This document shows, piece after piece, positions 5,720-9,818 of a stretch of 11,261 bases of DNA. Below the pieces are notes generated by a model. It was not told the DNA's origin and searched no databases. It saw only the letters and a program-made list of their open reading frames with translations. The translations under genes and the position numbers were made by a program. The first letter of the stretch is position 1, and each line of letters begins with the position of its first letter. The stretch spans positions 1 to 11,261 of the forward strand of contig DATKYV010000263.1 of NCBI GenBank assembly GCA_035528275.1, read 5' to 3'. Source of the DNA: DATKYV01 sp035528275 (lineage in GTDB: Bacteria > Acidobacteriota > Terriglobia > UBA7540).

Positions 5720-6589
5720 TTACTGCGTCGCCGAAGAGTGCTCGTGGAGGACGCGCCATTTCCCGTCCTGTTTCACGTAGACCATACTGATCTTCCCGGA
5801 ACGGGTGAAATTCTTCCCGCCACTTGTCCCGGTCACGGAGAAGTAGTAGGTCAGCAGCGCAGTATTGCCCACGACTTGCACCTGCGGATCCAGCATCTGA
5901 TAGGAGAGCAAGTCGCGCTGGCTGATCCAGGCTTCCATAGCCCGCATCAGGTCGGCTTTGCCGCGCACTCGGTAGGCTTGCCCTTCGCCGAACATGGAAG
6001 CGTCCTCAGCGAAGTAGTCGGATAGAGCGTCGAGATTTTTGTTCTTCGCCGCTTCCCAGGCGTCCCGCTCGATATTCAGTATGGCGTCCGCCTCGGCCTG
6101 CAGCGCCGAACCGGTGAGGGGAAGCGGCGCCGGCACCGAGTGATGCCAGTGAGCGATTTTCCAGTTCTTGCGCTCCCGGGTGAAGGTTACCGTGGAGCGG
6201 CCCTCATAGCTGCGTCGCGTTCCGTCTTTGAATGTGAGGTCGTATTTCCACGGGAACTCCGCCCAGGCAAGATTTTTGTCCACCTTGATGTTGATCGGCC
6301 CGGTGGGAGTAACCGCACGCGCGCTGAGCTGCCCCAGAGTCTGGGTCGTCGCCGACTCCACATCCGCCACCGAGTTCAAGCTGGCCGTGAAGGGAGGAAA
6401 GAACGGCCCGGCGCCCGCGCTATAGTCGCCGAACGACTGTTGGACGACCTTCGCATCCACGCTGCTCGACGCCTGAATGGCGCGATCGATCACGGCGCGA
6501 ATGTCCCGCTCATCCCGGCTCTGCGCCCTCGCCATCCCCGCAAAGACCAGAGGCGCAATCAGAAACAACCGAAAAAGCATTCGACGCAT
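5720..6589 (-). CDS. Secreted tandem SnoaL-like (NTF2 fold) protein
   Basis: A 289-residue protein with signal peptide MRRMLFRLFLIAPLVFAGMARA and likely cleavage before Q23. Two SnoaL/DUF4440-type domains follow, at about 25-152 and 163-287. Each opens with an amphipathic helix (IRAVIDRAIQASSS; ILNIERDAWEAAKNKNLDAL). Each ends in the same strand signature: WKIAHWHHS (143-151) and WRVLHEHSS (278-286). The second has the family's LSDYFAEDASMFGEG pocket segment. NTF2-fold proteins act as isomerases, hydrolases or ligand-binding units; pocket residues are not enough to choose, and secretion suggests a periplasmic role. The start is ATG 6589, with GAGG six bases upstream followed by TGATGA. It is convergent with tRNA-His and lies 62 bases downstream of a tiny membrane-peptide gene, with which it is probably co-transcribed. 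Confidence 0.87.
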   Translation of the reverse strand: MRRMLFRLFLIAPLVFAGMARAQSRDERDIRAVIDRAIQASSSVDAKVVQQSFGDYSAGAGPFFPPFTASLNSVADVESATTQTLGQLSARAVTPTGPINIKVDKNLAWAEFPWKYDLTFKDGTRRSYEGRSTVTFTRERKNWKIAHWHHSVPAPLPLTGSALQAEADAILNIERDAWEAAKNKNLDALSDYFAEDASMFGEGQAYRVRGKADLMRAMEAWISQRDLLSYQMLDPQVQVVGNTALLTYYFSVTGTSGGKNFTRSGKISMVYVKQDGKWRVLHEHSSATQ

Positions 6590-6651
6590 TCATCACCTCG
6601 CATTCCGGGCCGCCAACTCCCGACCCGGTTTTTGGAATGTAGATCTCGCAC

Positions 6652-6732
6652 TCACTTTTTCGAAGTCAGCCCCGCGATCAGCGCTCCGACAATCACCACG
6701 ATGAAGAGTAAGAATACCGCCTTGAACAGCAA
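6652..6732 (-). CDS. Single-span membrane micropeptide (26 aa)
   Basis: A very short frame reading MLFKAVFLLFIVVIVGALIA then GLTSKK and stop. It is one continuous hydrophobic helix (about residues 2-22) with a lysine-tipped C-terminus, an ideal single membrane span. The start is TTG at 6732, six bases after a perfect AGGAGG (6739-6744); no ATG or GTG exists upstream in frame before the stop at 6811-6813. A promoter-like sequence lies about 80-105 bases upstream, and the SnoaL-like gene follows 62 bases downstream, so the two likely form one operon. Function is unknown; tiny membrane proteins often regulate or stabilise membrane complexes. That it is translated is inference from the ribosome site and the hydrophobic composition. 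Confidence 0.55.
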   Translation of the reverse strand: MLFKAVFLLFIVVIVGALIAGLTSKK

Positions 6733-6809
6733 TCCTTCCCTCCTCTTCTTTTTCTTTCGGAGTGCCTGACGCGCCCGGCCCCGCGGACCCGGACCGACTC
6801 TCCCTGGAG

Positions 6810-6837
6810 TTTATACCGCAATCGAGGCGAAAGTCAC
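6810..6837 (-). promoter_or_regulatory. Promoter for the micropeptide and SnoaL-like gene pair
   Basis: Read on the minus strand: GTGACT (6837-6832), a 16-base spacer and TATAAA (6815-6810). The predicted start near 6803 leaves a leader of about 70 bases to the TTG at 6732. Confidence 0.5.
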
Positions 6838-6935
6838 GCCACGAAAGTTGCGCGGACAATCGTGAAGGACGAAGGCGGCTTCCGAGCCGCGGAGGACGCT
6901 CACGATGGTGGGAGGATGTTCGATTTGACGAAGGT

Positions 6936-8267
6936 CTAAAACGGCCGAATCCCTGCTACAATCTCCTTGGCGCTGCGATTGAAGGCAGCCGCTCGGGCGT
7001 GTAGCTCAGCAGGATAGAGCATCGGATTTCTAATCCGAGGGTCGGGGGTTCGAGTCCCTCCACGCCTGCCAATCTTTTCAATGAGTTCCAGCGGGAGTTC
7101 CTCTTCCCTGTCCTGTGTTGGTTGCGTATAGGTTGCGGATTGGTGCGGTTCTGTTCCCGAGTCCAGGCCGTCGATCCAGCCAAGGTTGCCACCCGGGAGA
7201 AGGTGGCCGTAGATGTCCACGGTGACCGAGATCGAGGAGTGCCCCATCTGCTCCCTCACGTAGGGAAGGCTCGCCCCGCCCTGGATGAGTAGACTGGCGA
7301 ACGTGTGGCGCAAGCTGTGGAAGGTGATGGCCCGCAAGCCGGCAGCTTCGAGGCATGGCCGAAAGTCCCGATGGTAGACGTTGCGTCCGTCCAGGGGGCC
7401 GCCAGTTGCCGAGGGGAAAACCAGCTTCGGGATTTCCGCCTCTCCCCGTTCAAACGCCTTGAGAATCTTTTGGTCGCGGAGTTCCATCAGCACTCGCCGC
7501 AGTTCCCGACTAAGGTCAATGCGCCGCTCCTTCCGGTTCTTCGGAGTCGTGAACTGCCCCCGGGTGAAATTCCGCCTGACCAGGATGTAGCGGTTCGGAT
7601 CGTTCTCGCTCGTCCCAAATTGGATGTCGTCCCACTCCAGCGCCAATAGCTCTCCTTCTCGCATCCCTGTCCGCAACGCCGTTAGGAACAGCGGGAACCG
7701 CTCCGGGCAGAACTTCTTGGCTGTGTCTAGGAATCGCTCCGCTTCCTCGCGGGTAAGGAATTCTCGCTTCCGAGGCTCCCTCTGTGGTCGGTTGAACCGG
7801 CCCAATCTCAAGGCAGGGTTGGCCGCGATGAGTCCATCCTCGACCGCGTGCATCAGTATCGCTCGAAGGGTTGCCAGAATGTTCTGGATAGTGGCGCGGG
7901 CAAACTTCCCGCCCGCCACCAACTCGCTGAGATACGATTTGATCTCCCCCCTGCTGACGCGCTCCAGCGGCATTTCGCCGAAGCGGGGAATCAAATGCAC
8001 CCGCACAATGACCCCGTAGCCTTCAGCGGTCGATGGTTTGCACTGCGCAGCCACATACGAGGAAAGCCATCGTTGAGCATATTCCCCAAACGTCTGCTTC
8101 TTCCGTTCGTCGAGGATTCCGACTTCCCCGAGAGCCAAGCGGGATTCGACTTCGCGCTTCACGCGCTCGGCGGCTTCGCGGGTGCCAATGCACTTCGACT
8201 TCCGCCGGCCGTGGTAGTCGATCACCACGTACCACTTGCCGTTACGCTTTCGCACCTTAACGCCCAT
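6936..8267 (-). CDS. int: Tyrosine recombinase (phage-type integrase)
   Basis: A 443-residue site-specific recombinase that would insert and excise the element at tRNA-Arg. Domains: an N-terminal AP2-like arm-binding domain (about 3-50, VRKRNGKWYVVIDYHGRRKS), a SAM-like core-binding domain (about 58-150) and a catalytic domain (about 170-360). Catalytic residues are all visible: R203 in TGMREGE, a lysine in the TPKNRKERR hairpin (about K243 or K246), H317 and R320 in HSLRH, H343 in MGHSS and nucleophile Y353 in DIYGH. The start is ATG 8267, nine bases after GGAGG; it overlaps the HTH gene upstream by 11 bases. The C-terminus is unusual. Residues of about 400-425 (GGTRTPDPRIRNPMLYPAEL) are the antisense reading of tRNA-Arg, and the last 18 or so come from host DNA beyond it. 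Confidence 0.95.
   Translation of the reverse strand: MGVKVRKRNGKWYVVIDYHGRRKSKCIGTREAAERVKREVESRLALGEVGILDERKKQTFGEYAQRWLSSYVAAQCKPSTAEGYGVIVRVHLIPRFGEMPLERVSRGEIKSYLSELVAGGKFARATIQNILATLRAILMHAVEDGLIAANPALRLGRFNRPQREPRKREFLTREEAERFLDTAKKFCPERFPLFLTALRTGMREGELLALEWDDIQFGTSENDPNRYILVRRNFTRGQFTTPKNRKERRIDLSRELRRVLMELRDQKILKAFERGEAEIPKLVFPSATGGPLDGRNVYHRDFRPCLEAAGLRAITFHSLRHTFASLLIQGGASLPYVREQMGHSSISVTVDIYGHLLPGGNLGWIDGLDSGTEPHQSATYTQPTQDREEELPLELIEKIGRRGGTRTPDPRIRNPMLYPAELHARAAAFNRSAKEIVAGIRPF
6995..7071 (+). tRNA. tRNA-Arg (anticodon TCT), integration target
   Basis: A complete cloverleaf. GGGCGTG (6995-7001) pairs with CACGCCT (7061-7067), with a G-U first pair. Anticodon stem TCGGA/TCCGA encloses loop TTTCTAA, with TCT at 7029-7031. 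The T arm is GGGGG-TTCGAGT-CCCTC, the discriminator is G, and CCA is encoded at 7069-7071. A -10-like TACAAT lies at 6957-6962 with no convincing -35 box. The integrase gene runs antisense across the whole tRNA, so this copy is the rebuilt attL end: the 5' half is chromosomal and the 3' half is supplied by the element. Confidence 0.97.
7027..7071. other. Probable attachment site (attL core) in the 3' half of tRNA-Arg
   Basis: Tyrosine recombinases next to tRNA genes usually exchange strands in the anticodon or T-arm region, and their attP carries a copy of the tRNA 3' end. The integrase gene here reads through this segment, so the core should start at or after the anticodon loop (7027) and end near CCA (7071). 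The exact core length cannot be fixed without the right-hand copy, which is outside the window. Confidence 0.6.
7120..7148. repeat. Three 11-base-phased repeats near attL (candidate integrase arm sites)
   Basis: GGTTGCG at 7120-7126 and 7131-7137, then a variant GGTGCGG at 7142-7148, spaced 11 bases apart, about one helical turn. They lie about 50-77 bases inside the element from the tRNA end and within the poorly conserved last part of the integrase gene. Phased short repeats at this distance from a core site are typical of arm-type integrase sites, but the match is short. Confidence 0.35.
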
Positions 8268-8598
8268 GTGTCATTGCCTCCACGATTCCTTCCACGATAC
8301 CACCAAGGTCAACCGACTTCACGATATGCTGCTCTAGCCAGCGATCCAACTCGGATCGCTTGATCAGGATCTTCCCACGGACTTGCACCGCCGGCAGAGG
8401 ATCCGTAGGAGCGTGAATCCAACCGCGCACCGTGCGCTCGCTCACCACCGCGTATTCCGTGAGCGAGTGCAAGTCGAGCCACTCGGGCCAGGGAGCGATG
8501 GGACGTGTGGCTCTGGCCTCGCGGGCGGGGCGAGCCGCGGGCGTGCGAATGACTTCGCTCGCTTCAGAAGTCTCCGGGTTGTGGCTGCTCTTGCTCAT
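8257..8598 (-). CDS. Excisionase/AlpA-like helix-turn-helix protein
   Basis: A 113-residue protein with a disordered, Ala/Arg/Pro-rich N-terminus (1-38) and a winged MerR/AlpA-type HTH at about 41-93: LDLHSLTEYAVVSERTVRGWIHA, then LPAVQVRGKILIKRSELDRWLEQ. The recognition helix followed by a wing and 'RSELDRWL' is the usual pattern of excisionase-family DNA-binding proteins. They bend DNA at att sites to favour excision, or regulate integrase expression. It directly precedes and overlaps the integrase by 11 bases, fitting that role. ATG 8598 was chosen with only a weak GGA upstream; an in-frame TTG at 8619 would add seven residues and is a real alternative. The C-terminus (VDLGGIVEGIVEAM) is a short hydrophobic helix, possibly for dimerisation. 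Confidence 0.8.
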   Translation of the reverse strand: MSKSSHNPETSEASEVIRTPAARPAREARATRPIAPWPEWLDLHSLTEYAVVSERTVRGWIHAPTDPLPAVQVRGKILIKRSELDRWLEQHIVKSVDLGGIVEGIVEAMTHGR

Positions 8599-8638
8599 GC
8601 TTCCAATTCGGCGATGCAAAGTTTCTGAGCCGCCCCCT

Positions 8639-8920
8639 CTACCGAACCTCCTCGACGTCAGGCCTTCGCCGCCGGTCTCTCCACCTGTGAATCAGCTTCC
8701 GGTAGTTCGGCGGACACGGAAACATCCGCAGCGCCTCCATCTCCGCTGCGTCAGGGAAGTCACATGTTTTCACCTGGACCAGCACCACATCCGTCGCCCC
8801 GATCCCGATCACATCGAAGGTTCCAAGCGATGCCGCCGCCCTGGTGCAAGCATAGCCGGCCGCTTCCAGGATCCGCATCGAGCGCCGTTCGTTCCGTGAT
8901 CCCTTCGCTTTCGCGTTCAC
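8639..8920 (-). CDS. Small PD-(D/E)XK nuclease, Holliday-junction-resolvase-like
   Basis: A 93-residue protein starting at GTG 8920 with GGAGG four bases upstream. The layout GSRNERRSMRILEAAGYACTR...ASLGTFDVIGIGATDVVLVQVKT matches archaeal-type resolvases and related small phage endonucleases. E11 is the helix-1 acid, D36 in TFDVIGI and Q49-x-K51 in VQVKT form the D-(E/Q)xK core, and the serine-leucine-glycine before the strand matches the usual SLG/SHG turn. Such enzymes cut branched DNA during recombination or replication. The C-terminal third (MFPCPPNYRKLIHRWRDRRRRP) is very basic and probably contacts DNA. Glutamine replacing the usual glutamate in the core is known in related nucleases. 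It lies 19 bases after the previous gene and 20-40 bases before the HTH gene. Confidence 0.72.
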   Translation of the reverse strand: MNAKAKGSRNERRSMRILEAAGYACTRAAASLGTFDVIGIGATDVVLVQVKTCDFPDAAEMEALRMFPCPPNYRKLIHRWRDRRRRPDVEEVR

Positions 8921-8939
8921 CGCGCCTCCGGGGCATCCA

Positions 8940-9203
8940 TCAGAACGGAAGGTCCGCGTCCGTGATCGGATCGAGCAGCGTCACCGGCCGCGAGGGAACA
9001 GTGGTCTCTTGTTTGAGGGGGTTGGGGATGCCCAGCCGCCGGGCGATCCGCTCCACTCGCCTCTTCGCGCGGATCAACGCCTCGACACGCCACTGCGCTT
9101 CATCTGGCTTGAGGTAGCGCTTGTTCACCAGCTCGTAGTCATATACCTGAACCTCAGTCATGGCGTCTTGGAGCGCCTTTTCCAACTTGGCCTTCACATT
9201 CAT
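8940..9203 (-). CDS. Small protein with helical body and SSB-like acidic tail
   Basis: An 87-residue protein with a strong start (AGGAGGG five bases before ATG 9203), overlapped by four bases with the stop of the preceding small gene. Residues 1-58 are highly charged and helical, a likely helical hairpin or coiled coil: MNVKAKLEKALQDAMTEVQV, then YLKPDEAQWRVEALIRAKRR. Residues 60-78 form a proline-rich linker. The last nine residues are PITDADLPF, the same pattern as the C-terminal tip of bacterial single-stranded DNA-binding protein (D-D-D-I/L-P-F), which recruits repair and replication proteins. There is no OB fold, so this is not SSB itself. It may mimic the tail to recruit host replication proteins or compete for them, which is inference. 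Confidence 0.75.
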   Translation of the reverse strand: MNVKAKLEKALQDAMTEVQVYDYELVNKRYLKPDEAQWRVEALIRAKRRVERIARRLGIPNPLKQETTVPSRPVTLLDPITDADLPF

Positions 9204-9382
9204 GGTTTCCCTCCTGAGACTTCCAACGTTTCCAGCCCAGAATCAGGGCCGACCAATGCAGCCTCTTGCGCTCCCGCCGACGCAGGGGGTTCGGCGCCGC
9301 CTTCCCACGGAATTTCGTTTGTGGGCCACTCGGTTTGTGGAACCAAGGTCGGCGAGCCGAGCTCAATGGGGGCGAGGTTCAC
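9200..9382 (-). CDS. Short proline-rich peptide gene within the operon
   Basis: A 60-residue frame starting at GTG 9382, seven bases after GGAGG, which itself lies inside the end of the preceding gene. It overlaps the gene upstream by 20 bases and the gene downstream by four, a pattern typical of translationally coupled phage genes. Otherwise the 159 bases between those genes would be the only gap of its size in the operon. The peptide is acidic, rich in proline, glycine and alanine (IPWEGGAEPPASAGAQEAAL), with no predicted structure, membrane span or known family. Its coding status rests on the ribosome site and the two overlaps. Confidence 0.5.
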   Translation of the reverse strand: MNLAPIELGSPTLVPQTEWPTNEIPWEGGAEPPASAGAQEAALVGPDSGLETLEVSGGKP

Positions 9383-9818
9383 GCAACACCTCCGCCGGCT
9401 CGAGTTCTAATTCCACGCCCACCTCCGCCAGCTTGGCCAGGATTTCAGGCAAGGGCGCACAAACGTGGCCCTTCGGGTGTTCGAGCCGCCATCCCAGGTC
9501 TCTGAGATAGGCCCGAATGAACTTGTCCACGTCCGTGACGATGCTGCAAGGCTGAACTGCCACGGGTGGACTCTTGGGAGCGTACCGGACCAGCCGAACT
9601 CCTGGCGGCAGGGGCGGGCACTCGGGCGGGGCAGAGACACCTTGCCGCTCGCGGAGTACAGCGGCTACGTCATTCCGGTGAGAGCGAAGTTGAGCCAGCA
9701 GCCCCACGAGTTGTTCCCGGTGCGTCTCAGCATACCGGACCCGGACCTTGTCCTCGCGGTCCAGGAAGATTTCGATTCCGGCGGACTCAGCCTCTCTGAC
9801 CAACCCACCAACTTTCAC
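9363..9818 (-). CDS. Protein with TubC_N-like N-terminal domain, unknown function
   Basis: A 151-residue protein. Its GTG start (9818) shares one base with the stop of the primase-helicase gene (TAGTG), and AGGAGGAG lies just upstream inside that gene, so translation is probably coupled. Residues 4-57 (LVREAESAGIEIFLDREDKV...LVGLLAQLRSHRNDVAAVLRER) follow the short helix-strand-strand-helix pattern of the TubC N-terminal docking domain. That domain is best known in nonribosomal peptide synthases and also occurs in small mobile-element proteins beside primases. A proline-rich linker (61-85) leads to a second small domain (about 93-145) with DVDKFIRAYLRDLGWRLEHP and a C-terminal amphipathic helix. 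Next to a primase-helicase it may serve as a docking partner for the replisome, which is inference. Confidence 0.7.
   Translation of the reverse strand: MKVGGLVREAESAGIEIFLDREDKVRVRYAETHREQLVGLLAQLRSHRNDVAAVLRERQGVSAPPECPPLPPGVRLVRYAPKSPPVAVQPCSIVTDVDKFIRAYLRDLGWRLEHPKGHVCAPLPEILAKLAEVGVELELEPAEVLREPRPH

Noticed and set aside
6140..6769. Plus-strand frame of 209 codons opposite the SnoaL-like gene and micropeptide
   Set aside because: Shadow frame; the minus strand carries a signal peptide, duplicated domains and good start sites.
6871..6894. 6-bp hairpin GCGGCT/AGCCGC with TCCG loop between the micropeptide promoter and tRNA-Arg
   Set aside because: No T-run on either strand and no gene ending here, so not called a terminator.
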